DNA of 64,000 nucleotides from Terrabacter sp. Root181 (GTDB lineage: Bacteria; Actinomycetota; Actinomycetes; Actinomycetales; Dermatophilaceae): contig NZ_LMHU01000001.1 of assembly GCF_001428505.1 (NCBI RefSeq), forward strand, positions 952,891 to 1,016,890, written 5' to 3'. Of this stretch, positions 7,923 through 15,650 are shown in pieces (positions within the stretch are counted from its first letter, which is position 1; every line of letters starts with the position of its first letter). The position numbers were made by a program, and so were the translations under genes. Below the pieces are notes generated by a model. The model made no database searches. It was given only the letters and a program-made list of their open reading frames with translations, and was not told the origin of the DNA.

Positions 7923-8276
7923 TCAGGCGACGCGACGCACGAGGCGCACGGCGGGCGGCAGGAGGGTCAGCGGCGAGTTCGCGGCGTCGACCTGTCGCGA
8001 CAGCCAAATCTGCGCAGTGCAGACGTTCTGGGCGTGGTTGACCGGCTGCCCACGCTTCACGTCAAGCGAGTCAAACCAAGCCGTGAGGTCGGCGAGGACC
8101 GCGCTGCGGCTCTGGACGTGAACACCCTTGCCCGAGAAGCACACCCGGATGATCAGCTGTGCCTCGATGGTGACCGGCGCGTCCGACTGCTGCCAACGGA
8201 TTCGACCTCGGGTCAAAGGAACTCGCGACAACGGCATCGCGCGGTCGTCGGGTAGTCTCGAAGTGTTGATACTCAT
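7923..8276 (-). CDS. Unknown element protein, 117 residues
   Basis: I chose the ATG at 8276 because GGAGGAGAT stands just upstream; earlier in-frame codons lack such a site. The protein is basic with a central strand-rich part (VTIEAQLIIRVCFSGKGVHV) and ends in RLVRRVA. It is not recognised and has no membrane segment. It lies between the HTH gene and the primase-side genes in the same direction, so it is probably part of the element's replication or control operon. Confidence 0.6.
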   Translation of the reverse strand: MSINTSRLPDDRAMPLSRVPLTRGRIRWQQSDAPVTIEAQLIIRVCFSGKGVHVQSRSAVLADLTAWFDSLDVKRGQPVNHAQNVCTAQIWLSRQVDAANSPLTLLPPAVRLVRRVA

Positions 8277-8360
8277 GGGAATCTCCTCCTCCTTCTGGGG
8301 GTTCCTGGCGGGGCAGTCACTTTGGCTCGGCGGCTGCCCCGCAGTCACGCCCGGCGTTGG

Positions 8361-8609
8361 TCAGTTCTTGGCGCCGAGATACGCGGCGTTGAGGTCGTTG
8401 AGGAAGCGGACAAAGTCGTCCGGGTCGATGCGCAGGACGTTGATCCGCACGGCGCGGAACCGACGCTCACGGAGCATGTCGTGCACCCAACGCACGTTGA
8501 CGCCGTACTCCTCAGCGATCTCCAGCGCGGTCGGCCAGTCGCGAGCGGCCCGGAACTCATCAGCGGTCAGCGTCGACCCAGCCGGGCTACGCCTGGTTGG
8601 CTTGGCCAT
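8361..8609 (-). CDS. Small helix-turn-helix protein (excisionase/regulator type)
   Basis: 82 residues with an HTH of the MerR/excisionase kind: TALEIAEEYGVNVRWVHDMLRE reads as two helices around a turn, followed by a short beta wing (RFRAVRINVLRIDPDDFVRFL). A clean AAGGAG precedes the ATG. Small proteins of this build in integrative elements are either excision factors that bend attachment-site DNA or regulators of the replication operon. The element has a second one at 10449-10673, so the roles may be split. Confidence 0.7.
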   Translation of the reverse strand: MAKPTRRSPAGSTLTADEFRAARDWPTALEIAEEYGVNVRWVHDMLRERRFRAVRINVLRIDPDDFVRFLNDLNAAYLGAKN

Positions 8610-8612
8610 TTC

Positions 8613-9107
8613 TCAAACTCCTTGCGGTTGTGTGTTGTTCGGGTTGTAGACCCAGACCGGCTTGAGGTTGTCGTCGAGCCAAGCCAGGTTGAACATCTCT
8701 GCGCAGCCATGGCAGAAGACAAGGCCGATGATTTTGGCGCCGTGCGCGAACAGCAGTGCCCCGTATGGCGGCTTGTCCTCGGCGCACCGATCGCAGGTCG
8801 AGGTCTGCCCCAGTGCGAGCGGGTACGAGTGCGCGGCAAACATGGCCACGTCCTCACCCCGCTGCACCTGCACCGCAGCACCGTTCACCGGCCAGACGAG
8901 CGTCACTTGGTCAGGCCGGACGAGTGCACCCCACGCACTGTCGCTGTCCGGGCCGATCGCGCAGTCCAGCAACCGAGCCTCCACCTTGAGGTCGCTCCAC
9001 ATGGCCTTGTTGTGGGGCCAAAGGCGTTCGGCGTCCTCGGCTGCGGTAGTCGCCTGGTCGAGCACCGACCGGGCGAGCACCTCAGAGTCCTTGTCGCTCA
9101 TGGTCAT
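8613..9107 (-). CDS. Element protein with a four-cysteine zinc motif
   Basis: 164 residues. A CDRC...(about 30 residues)...CHGC arrangement in the second half suggests one bound zinc; the first 60 residues are helical and acidic. The ATG is only 5 bases after the capsid stop and lacks a clear ribosome-binding site, so it is probably translated by re-initiation behind the capsid gene. Not recognised. A head-associated role is suggested only by this tight coupling. Confidence 0.6.
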   Translation of the reverse strand: MTMSDKDSEVLARSVLDQATTAAEDAERLWPHNKAMWSDLKVEARLLDCAIGPDSDSAWGALVRPDQVTLVWPVNGAAVQVQRGEDVAMFAAHSYPLALGQTSTCDRCAEDKPPYGALLFAHGAKIIGLVFCHGCAEMFNLAWLDDNLKPVWVYNPNNTQPQGV

Positions 9108-9112
9108 GGCTG

Positions 9113-10276
9113 TCAGAACGTCCGGACGTACTTGGACGGGGCGGCGTAGGAGGCATTCGCCGTGACCTGCATGACGGCAGCGGCGCCACGGTGGCGGATG
9201 CCCGTCCCGAACCCACGAGCCCAGAACGAGTCCTGGAGCGGGTAGCGGTTGTCGGGGCCACCGACCTGCCGCAGACCCTTGAGGTCAGCGCGCACGTGCT
9301 CGCGGAATCCCACTGGGTTGTCTGGGCTGTTCGGTCCGCCGGACGCGACCGCGAGCAGGTAGCCCTTGGGCATGAGCGACTCCGGCAGGACCCAGGCCGA
9401 ACCGAACGAGCCAGCGACCGGCAGCGCGCCGTAGGTGGCGGGGGCGACCTGACCCATGATCGTGTCTGCGGTGAGGTACGCAGGGGCAGCAGCCGAGGGG
9501 ATGAAGTCAGCGGGGCTGCCTGAGGCGACCTTGAACCCGCGGATGATCTCCACGTCGTCGGGGTGCGCGAACACGAGCAGCTGTCCACTGCCGTTCGTGC
9601 CGTAGCCGTGGTGGGTGACGTGGCCCATCAGGGTGTTGAGGTCTGCGCCGTCGAAGTTCGCCGCGCCGCTCGTGAGGTAGTGCGTGTGCGTGCCCAGGAA
9701 CGTCGTGCCGTCGACCGCGGGCGGGACAGTGCCGTCCGCGTTATAGAGGCCGTAGACCGGGTTGCCCTCTGGCGAGACGCGCTGGGCCGGGTCGAAGAAC
9801 GAACCCATGATTCCCTCGAAGACCTGGCGGTTGTCGGCCTCCAGGACACCGTTGGTGTTCGAGCGCACCTGCTCCGCAGTGGCGTCGATCAGGAAGCGCC
9901 ACGTCGTGCGCACCGCGATGTCGCGGAACTTGAACGTGTACGCGACGGGCAGCGCCGTCGGCAGAGCGCGGTAGCCGACCGGCTCGCCGTACTCAGTCGT
10001 GTCCTCAAACACGAAGTCCGACGTGCCCTGCAGGACATCGTCATAGGCGTTCACCGTGCGGAACGAGAGTGCGGCGGCGAACCCATCGCGCTTGGCGTTC
10101 TGTGCGGCCGCAGCCTTGTCGAACTCTGTGAACAGGTTGGCGGTGTCGGTGCCGTCGGCGAGTTTCTTGACGACGTCGCCAGCGCTGTTGTACCCGCGCG
10201 GCATGGCGCCAAAGATCGGGAAGACGGGCGTGCCGGCTCGGGTGTACCCGACTAGTGACCTCATGGTGAGGTTCAT
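9113..10276 (-). CDS. Phage-type major capsid protein (HK97-like), solitary
   Basis: 387 residues, starting at the ATG behind AAGGAG. The opening (RSLVGYTRAGTPVFPI) and body (FEDTTEYGEPVGYRA, then RTTWRFLIDATAEQVR, GYLLAVASGGPNS and the ending FWARGFGTGIRHRGAAAV) look like major capsid proteins of actinobacterial siphophages and prophages. I recognise the pattern from memory; fold prediction was not run. No protease, portal, large terminase, connector or tail gene is nearby, so the element cannot build a virion alone. It could build small capsids for itself with help from a phage, or the gene may be a relic; the intact frame and good ribosome-binding site argue against decay. Confidence 0.62.
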   Translation of the reverse strand: MNLTMRSLVGYTRAGTPVFPIFGAMPRGYNSAGDVVKKLADGTDTANLFTEFDKAAAAQNAKRDGFAAALSFRTVNAYDDVLQGTSDFVFEDTTEYGEPVGYRALPTALPVAYTFKFRDIAVRTTWRFLIDATAEQVRSNTNGVLEADNRQVFEGIMGSFFDPAQRVSPEGNPVYGLYNADGTVPPAVDGTTFLGTHTHYLTSGAANFDGADLNTLMGHVTHHGYGTNGSGQLLVFAHPDDVEIIRGFKVASGSPADFIPSAAAPAYLTADTIMGQVAPATYGALPVAGSFGSAWVLPESLMPKGYLLAVASGGPNSPDNPVGFREHVRADLKGLRQVGGPDNRYPLQDSFWARGFGTGIRHRGAAAVMQVTANASYAAPSKYVRTF

Positions 10277-10448
10277 ATGTGAATCTCCTTGGTATCGAAG
10301 CGAATTTTGGGTGGGTTGCGCCTCTGACGTCATCCCGCGAATCGGGCCGCTGGCTCCGACGACGACGAACGTACGCCATCGGCGGAATCGACGCGGCACG
10401 AGTGCCCTTGTGGGAGAAAGCAACCCACTCCAGCCCAAGCAGGCAGGG

Positions 10449-10673
10449 TCAGGCGAGGCGACCGGATGTGGCTGGGGTCGTGGATGCCTCGATGAGCGCG
10501 TCCAACGCGGACTGCCGGATGCGGATGCGGCTTTTGGGCTGGCCGCCGATCTTGATGATGGGCAAGATCCCATCGCGGATCAGTCGTCGCACGGCGGACT
10601 CGGTGTAGCCGAGGTAGTCGGCCACCTGCCACACGTCGAGGAGTGGATCTGGCTGAGCAGGAGTGGAACTCAT
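10449..10673 (-). CDS. xis: Excisionase-like HTH protein
   Basis: 74 residues forming a MerR/Xis-type winged helix: DVWQVADYLGYTESAVRRLI is the HTH and GILPIIKIGGQPKSRIRI the wing. This is the HTH_17 pattern found in excisionases and in DNA-binding subunits of integrative elements. It precedes the capsid gene by 172 bp. That gap holds a 9-bp inverted repeat (10311-10319 with 10420-10428), a possible operator. Confidence 0.75.
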   Translation of the reverse strand: MSSTPAQPDPLLDVWQVADYLGYTESAVRRLIRDGILPIIKIGGQPKSRIRIRQSALDALIEASTTPATSGRLA

Positions 10674-10976
10674 GGCTTGCCTCTTCAGATGGAGTCATCG
10701 GAGAGGCAGCGGACACAGAGAAGCCGAGCGCGGCCCGCTCCGATGGATCGGAAACGGAGTGCCACTGCTCGGCTGGGGAGTGACCACCCTGACGTGTGTA
10801 TCAGTGTGTCAGTGTGTCGGCGTCTGTGCGTTTGCGTGTTCGGGGGTCTCGGCATATCGGTGTACGAGCGATGCTAACACCGCGAGTTCCGTTGGCGCTA
10901 CTAGCCCGACGCACCTCGGCGCACGAATCGTGTTCGCGTGCAAGCGATCCGGTGGGTATGCCAGCGCGAGGACGCT
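10674..10976. other. Non-coding control region of the element
   Basis: About 300 bp without a convincing gene. On the minus strand 10790-10840 carries GT/CA-rich tandem repeats (units like CACACTGA and TACACACG), followed toward 10880 by the most A/T-rich part (GTGTTAGCATCG). Placed between the toxin-antitoxin pair and the excisionase-capsid operon, it is a likely promoter/operator zone; I could not assign exact promoter boxes. Confidence 0.35.
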
Positions 10977-11441
10977 TCACGACGTAAGTCGGGTCACTCT
11001 CGCTCGATGCTGCATCTCAGGCGCGTTCCGGACCGTGATCCGTTGCTTCGCTTCGCGCTGGAGACCGCGCAGGGTAATCCAGCATCCGTTGGTACCTGCC
11101 CACGAGCCGATGGTGTCCAGGGCATGGGGGAGCCCGGCCATGAGGCAGGCGGCTGAAGCCGCGAGCCCGTGCAGGTCCCCTTGACGTTGAACGTTCAGCC
11201 CAACCCAGTGCAGGCCGCTATCGAGAAGCGCCTCTCTGTGGTTGCGAAGTTGGCTGCGGTCCTGCGTGACCATGACGTCGAACTGACTCTGGAGCGACTG
11301 GATCAGCGCGTCGTCGTCGGCGCTGACCAGCCTGCCGCCGTTGTGTTCGAAGATGGACACCAACTCGTGCTCTCTGCCGAGGAGCGGCCGCAGCGGGTCC
11401 ACCACTGTGGGGGACATGTTCTCGTCAAAGAAGAACTTCAC
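10977..11441 (-). CDS. PIN-like (DUF5615-type) toxin
   Basis: 154 residues beginning FFFDENMSPTVVDPL, with acidic residues D6/E7, a SADDDALI segment and MVTQDRSQL at about 55-65, the layout of the PIN-like DUF5615/Mut7-C family of putative RNases. The GTG start overlaps the stop of the upstream antitoxin gene (GTGA), the classic toxin-antitoxin coupling. The C-terminal third is longer than in minimal members. It probably cleaves RNA when the antitoxin decays and so stabilises the element in its host. Confidence 0.72.
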   Translation of the reverse strand: MKFFFDENMSPTVVDPLRPLLGREHELVSIFEHNGGRLVSADDDALIQSLQSQFDVMVTQDRSQLRNHREALLDSGLHWVGLNVQRQGDLHGLAASAACLMAGLPHALDTIGSWAGTNGCWITLRGLQREAKQRITVRNAPEMQHRARVTRLTS

Positions 11442-12040
11442 GCCGGGACCGCTTCAACCGACAGGTGGAAGTCACGGGCATCCTTGGCTGCCTCCGCCGA
11501 AACGCCAGGGTAGTAACGCGAGACCTGTTCCGCCGGAACGTCCTCCATGAGGCTGGCCACCAAGTCGTACGGCACCCGAGTGCCCCGGATCGTGGGCCAT
11601 CCGGCGAGACGCGCCTCACGGATCTCCAAGTTCTCGCGCGGGTGTCTGAGGTCCACGACCCGCTCACCCCTCATGTTCTTGAAGGGGTGCATGACGTCCG
11701 CGAGCGAGGTCAGCATCGTCTGACGTCTCCGCTTCACCAGATCCGTGATGTCGTCCCCTTGCACAAGGAAGACGCTTTCACCGTCAGAGAAGAGGGCGTA
11801 CTGCGACGGGTGCTCCGTGAGGTCCAGCTCGCTCAGTGTGCTGAAGGCGCTGCGAATCCGTTGGAGGGGTACGTCCGAGCGCAGTCGAGCGACGGTGCGC
11901 AAAGCCATGATGTCTCGGAAGGAGTACAAGTACCGTGGCTGCCGACCGTGGGCTGGCTCCAAAATGCCGGTGGTGGCCCAGTGCCGCAGTTGGCCTTCGC
12001 TGGCCCCGGAAAGCTTGGACGCCAGATGGATCGGGTACAT
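11438..12040 (-). CDS. MerR-HTH plus DUF433 antitoxin/regulator
   Basis: 200 residues. Residues 1-70 are a MerR-type winged helix (SGASEGQLRHWATTGIL, then PRYLYSFRDIMALR), residues 145-190 a DUF433 domain (GWPTIRGTRVPYDLV, then VPAEQVSRYYPGVS). DUF433 proteins are the usual antitoxins of DUF5615 toxins; here the DNA-binding module is fused to it, which would let the complex repress its own promoter. AAGGAGGAG lies just before the ATG at 12040; an upstream in-frame ATG at 12148 has no such site. First gene inside the right end of the element. Confidence 0.75.
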   Translation of the reverse strand: MYPIHLASKLSGASEGQLRHWATTGILEPAHGRQPRYLYSFRDIMALRTVARLRSDVPLQRIRSAFSTLSELDLTEHPSQYALFSDGESVFLVQGDDITDLVKRRRQTMLTSLADVMHPFKNMRGERVVDLRHPRENLEIREARLAGWPTIRGTRVPYDLVASLMEDVPAEQVSRYYPGVSAEAAKDARDFHLSVEAVPA

Positions 12041-12179
12041 GGCTCCTCCTTCCGCACCCTTGAGGTCTCGCTTGCGCTCATCATGCCAGCGACCGGGGTC
12101 AATCGCTTGGCAGAATCGCCCACAGACGCGTGGGCCGTACGCCGACACCTTGAGCCCGTGAGAGGGCCCTCCGAGGCAC

Positions 12180-12199
12180 CGGAGCCCTTACGGAGCCCT
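12180..12199. repeat. Two phased arm-type repeats near the right end
   Basis: CGGAGCCCT at 12180 and 12191, 11 bp apart, the same unit and spacing as the left-end cluster at 1967-1996. The surrounding bases (ACCGGAGCCC-TACGGAGCCC) also match between the two ends. Probable binding sites of the integrase arm domain or of the excisionase. Confidence 0.6.
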
Positions 12200-12244
12200 C
12201 GGCGGGTGCAGTGATCGCCGCTGAGTACGTCGGAAACCGCTCTC

Positions 12245-12312
12245 GACCTGCGCAAACGTGTGGTGGGCCCCGTCGGGCTCGAACCGACGACCGGCGGATT
12301 AAAAGTCCGATG
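12245..12312. repeat. Right attachment site within tRNA-Lys
   Basis: Direct repeat partner of 1773-1840, identical over the last 59 bases. It supplies the 3' half of the intact tRNA-Lys, so the element restores the tRNA it enters; the original chromosomal 3' half is the left copy. Confidence 0.93.
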
Positions 12313-12336
12313 CTCTACCGACTGAGCTAGAGGCCC
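12261..12336 (-). tRNA. tRNA-Lys (anticodon UUU)
   Basis: A complete 76-nt cloverleaf on the minus strand, from GGGCCTC at 12336 to an encoded CCA at 12263-12261. The acceptor stem pairs 7 of 7 (one G-U), the D-arm has the AGCTCAGTCGGTAGAGC form, the anticodon loop CTTTTAA gives UUU, and the T-arm carries GGTTCGAGCC. It is the integration target of the neighbouring element. Confidence 0.97.
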
Positions 12337-12577
12337 GGGGGGGTGGGGAGTTCACCTGCAAACTTCCCACGCAAGTTCGATCGGAACAACAGGGGTGTAA
12401 GTACCGGCCGAACCTGATCCCACGGCAAGTATGCCGCAGTCCCCAGACGCCTTGATGTGCGGCCCCGCCAGAGGAAGTGGGGCGGCGACATCCCAGCGCA
12501 GGCACGGTTCACGGCGCGGAAGACTCCGATCACGACGGCTGTGAACTGTCCATGCAGTGGTGGGTGTCCCCTGAGTC

Positions 12578-13177
12578 CTAACGGGTGAGGCCCAGCGTCG
12601 CGATCAGGTCCTCGTGAAGCTCGAACCAGACGCGGTGGCAGGAGTCCCGGTCGGTACCGACGATCCAGGCCGGCGCTGTGCGGGCTCGGGTGAGGGCGGT
12701 TCGGAAGCTGTCGTGGTAGCCCGAGAACCGCATGAGATGAGAGGTCAGGAGCCTCTCGATCTCGGCCAGGGCCGTGGCGGCGGTCTCGAGAGTCGCGATG
12801 GTGTCCGCCAGGGTGGTGCGTTGGGCGCCGATGCCCATCTCGGTCAGCTGCCAAGCGGTGAGGGCTCCGGCCACCACCTCGTTGAGCGGTAGGAAGTCTC
12901 GGTAGACACTTTCGACGACGCCTCGGGCACCGGTCTCGTCGAGCTCGGTGGCCATGACGTCTTCGTCGTGGGCCTTGCCGGACTCGGTGAGCGACCAGCC
13001 CTCGTCACCGGCGAACGACGAGGGCACGACCCATCCACGACGCCGAGCCTCGCCCAGGTGCTGCAGTGCGGCGTCCGGGCTGGCGGCGGCGCGACGGGCG
13101 AGGCGTTCGGTATCGGCGTAGCCGAGGACGCGCACGGCGTGCAGCACCCTGACCTCGACCGGCGTGGGGGTGGTCAC
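12578..13177 (-). CDS. Winged-helix protein, last gene of PEP-enzyme operon
   Basis: 199 residues. The first 60 residues read as a winged HTH (RVLGYADTERLARRAAASPDAALQHL, then RRGWVV), followed by a helical domain of unknown function to the end. It starts within the stop of the PEP/pyruvate-binding gene (ATGA overlap), so it belongs to the same operon. It may be a regulator or a structural partner of that enzyme. No close family is recognised. Confidence 0.7.
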   Translation of the reverse strand: MTTPTPVEVRVLHAVRVLGYADTERLARRAAASPDAALQHLGEARRRGWVVPSSFAGDEGWSLTESGKAHDEDVMATELDETGARGVVESVYRDFLPLNEVVAGALTAWQLTEMGIGAQRTTLADTIATLETAATALAEIERLLTSHLMRFSGYHDSFRTALTRARTAPAWIVGTDRDSCHRVWFELHEDLIATLGLTR

Positions 13178-14388
13178 TGGTCCTCCTCGGTGATCGTTCG
13201 CCCTGGGCTGTGCACAGCGGTGGAGACGGTGCCATCAGTGCCGTCGACGATCACTCGCTCTCCGTTGCTCAGTGCCGTCGTCGCGTCGCTGACGCCGGTG
13301 ACCGCTGGGATGCCGAACTCCCGGGCCACGATCGCCGTGTGCGACAGGATGCCGCCGACCTCGGTCACCACCGCTGCTGCGCGAGCCAGAAGGGGAGTCC
13401 AGGCCGGTGACGTCGCGCGGCACACGAGGACGTCGCCGGGGCGGAAGCGGTCGAAGTCGTCCAGGCCGTCGATGACCTGGGCGGGGCCCGCGGCGCTGCC
13501 GGGGCTGGAGCCCGTGCCCCGCACCAGCAGTCGGACGGCAGCGCCGGACGTCCTGGCGTCGGGGGTGGCCGGCGAGCCGAGCAGGCCGGTCGTGGTGATG
13601 GGACGAGCCTGAAGCACCCAGAGCACGCCGTCGGCCAGGGCCCACTCGACGTCCTGTGGGCCCCCCAGCTCGGCCTCGACACGCCGTCCGGTTCGGGCGA
13701 TGTCCAGCACCTGCCCCGCGGTCAGGACCATCTCCCCGTCCGAGCCTGGCGCGGGAGCTGGGGCGCTGACGACGTGATCGCTCACGGCCCACCGCTGCGG
13801 CCTCACCCTGCCTTCGACCACCTGGTCACCAAGGCCGCGGGCGCCTTCGATGATCACCGCGTCGCCCCCGGTGACCGGATGCCGGGTGAACAGCACTCCG
13901 GAGACGTCGGCGGGGACGAGGAGCTGCACGATGACCGGCACGGATGCCGGAACGGGACGGGGATCGCTCCTCTCGGCGGTCGGGTGACGCGGGTGACGCG
14001 GGTGACCTCGGCGGGCGGCGTAGGCGAGGGCCCGCAACGTGTTGCCCGATGCCGCGCAGCTGCGTACCGCATCGGCGACCTCCCTCGGCGTCGTGACACC
14101 CAACGTGGTGTCCAGCTGGCCGGCGTAGGACGCTTCGGGTCCGTCCTCGCACATCGCGGAGGAACGCACGGCGAACGGCCCCGGACCCAGCTGGCGCAAG
14201 GCCGCTTCGAGCTCTCCTGCCCAGCTGTCGTCGCCGAGGGCGTCGACGACGACGAACCCGGCCGGAACGTGGAAACCCGTGCGGAGCAACCGGCCCAGCT
14301 GCGCTGCCTTGGCGCCACATCGCCCGTCGGCCGCCTCCAGCCAGATCACCAGGTCCGCCGGAGACGCCTCATGAACCTGACTCGCCAT
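13174..14388 (-). CDS. PEP/pyruvate-binding phosphotransferase-like protein
   Basis: 404 residues. The N-terminal about 290 residues are an ATP-grasp PEP/pyruvate-binding domain (GAKAAQLGRLL, FAVRSSAMCEDGPEASYAGQLDT, DVEWALADGVLWVLQARP). A linker leads to the swivelling phosphohistidine domain with catalytic His in GGILSHTAIVAREFGIPAV. The C-terminal PEP-binding TIM barrel of PEP synthase/PPDK is missing. This architecture resembles rifampin phosphotransferase and other small-molecule dikinases with the domains shortened. It sits between two DNA-binding proteins in one overlapping operon. Substrate unknown. Confidence 0.8.
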   Translation of the reverse strand: MASQVHEASPADLVIWLEAADGRCGAKAAQLGRLLRTGFHVPAGFVVVDALGDDSWAGELEAALRQLGPGPFAVRSSAMCEDGPEASYAGQLDTTLGVTTPREVADAVRSCAASGNTLRALAYAARRGHPRHPRHPTAERSDPRPVPASVPVIVQLLVPADVSGVLFTRHPVTGGDAVIIEGARGLGDQVVEGRVRPQRWAVSDHVVSAPAPAPGSDGEMVLTAGQVLDIARTGRRVEAELGGPQDVEWALADGVLWVLQARPITTTGLLGSPATPDARTSGAAVRLLVRGTGSSPGSAAGPAQVIDGLDDFDRFRPGDVLVCRATSPAWTPLLARAAAVVTEVGGILSHTAIVAREFGIPAVTGVSDATTALSNGERVIVDGTDGTVSTAVHSPGRTITEEDQ

Positions 14389-14755
14389 CGCTGACGCGTC
14401 CTAGCACCCGGTTCAACCGCTGCTGTGCGGCCTGTGCCGAGGCGAGCCCGAGCGCGTCCGCGATCTGTGGCCACGTCATCCCGGCCGCCCGCGCCGCGAA
14501 GAGCAGGCCGGCCTCGACCTGGTCCAGCTCCGCTCGGGCGCTGGAGAGCAGCTGCAGCCCCGCGGTCACGACGGCGACATCGGTGCCGGCCTCGTGGCGG
14601 GCCGCCCAGACGGCGAACCGCACCAGGTCCCCGTCGGAGGGAGGCTGCCCCGAGGTCTGCCACGGTCGAGAACCCAGACCGGCGCCACCAGCGGCTCCTA
14701 CGACCCCGCGAGCACCGTCCAGAGCAGCGGCACCATCCCAGTCATCGTCGCGCAT
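14369..14755 (-). CDS. Small HTH protein, first gene of PEP-enzyme operon
   Basis: 128 residues from the ATG at 14755 (another in-frame ATG lies 21 bases upstream). The C-terminal half has an HTH (AARAAGMTWPQIADALGL, then QAAQQRLNRVL). Its end overlaps the start of the PEP/pyruvate-binding gene by 20 bases, which implies coupling. It may be the regulator of the operon or of a response to the compound that the enzyme modifies. The start is uncertain. Confidence 0.65.
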   Translation of the reverse strand: MRDDDWDGAAALDGARGVVGAAGGAGLGSRPWQTSGQPPSDGDLVRFAVWAARHEAGTDVAVVTAGLQLLSSARAELDQVEAGLLFAARAAGMTWPQIADALGLASAQAAQQRLNRVLGRVSDGESGS

Positions 14756-14900
14756 CCCCAGAGCGCACCGCATCAACGGGATGTTGTCAACAAGACATTG
14801 AGCAACTGCTGGAACCGCGAGGTCGCCATCGTGCCCGGCCCGGCAGAACCGGCGACCCGGTCAGGACGTGCTCGGCGGCGCCGCGTCGGGCCGGAGCGGG

Positions 14901-15527
14901 TCAGAGGTGGCGGCCACGCACCCAGTCCTCGAGGGTGCCGTCGACCTGGCCGCGCATCACGAGGGCCCAGACCAGGACCGAGGCCGCGAGCTCGCCGACC
15001 GGCGCCGCGGCCGCCACGTCGTCACGGACCGCGGCGAAGCCCGGCTCGTCGGTCGGTCGGCGGAAGCGCAGGCGCGGTGAGTCCAGCACGATCGCTCGGG
15101 CGCTCTCCGGGAGGCTCTCGACGGTGGCCGGCCTGGCCGTGGCGGCGGCGCGTCGGGTGCGGACGGCCCGCACCCGCAGGAGGCCGCCGACGGTCACGCC
15201 GACCGCCGCGGCGGCCAGCACGACCGTCGCGCCGAGTGCGAGGTCGGACTCGCGGACGGGCCAGCGCCAGGCCACCGTGGCGGCTCCGGCCGCGAGCACG
15301 AGCGCCACACCGAACGGCCAGGCGAGGCGCCACCACGTCGCGTCGCGCTCGAGCCGCTCCTGCTCGTAGTAGCGGGCCGCCCACTCCCGGACGGCGAAGA
15401 CCGGGAAGCCGGACGGGACGGGCGGCGTCTGCTCGGCAGCGGACTCCGGAGCCGCCGAGACCATGGCATCGTGCGTGTGCCCGCGCCGCACCCTGCCGGT
15501 GCCGTGCGCCTCTCGCTCCTTGCGCAT
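14901..15527 (-). CDS. Two-span membrane protein, unknown
   Basis: 208 residues from an ATG preceded by AGGGG. A Pro-rich N-terminus (to about 45) is followed by an amphipathic stretch and two transmembrane segments at roughly 78-98 and 107-127 (LAWPFGVALVLAAGAATVAW; LALGATVVLAAAAVGVTVGG). The C-terminal 80 residues are soluble. No family recognised. It stands alone between the PEP-enzyme operon and the lipoprotein gene, transcribed in the same direction. Confidence 0.65.
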   Translation of the reverse strand: MRKEREAHGTGRVRRGHTHDAMVSAAPESAAEQTPPVPSGFPVFAVREWAARYYEQERLERDATWWRLAWPFGVALVLAAGAATVAWRWPVRESDLALGATVVLAAAAVGVTVGGLLRVRAVRTRRAAATARPATVESLPESARAIVLDSPRLRFRRPTDEPGFAAVRDDVAAAAPVGELAASVLVWALVMRGQVDGTLEDWVRGRHL

Positions 15528-15650
15528 CAGGACCCCTGTCTGCTTTGTCACGTTTCGTGACCTTCAGCGTAACGAGGGACCGGGTCGGACGTGGGACGTC
15601 CACGCCCAGGGGGTCCCGCGGCTCGATGTCGTCCGAGCCGCGGGAGCGCG

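Noticed and set aside
1773-12312. Actinomycete conjugative element (AICE/pSAM2-type) interpretation
   Set aside because: No FtsK/TraB-like translocase, KorSA-type regulator or Spd genes were found; the ATPase present is RecA/RepA-like rather than a septal DNA pump.
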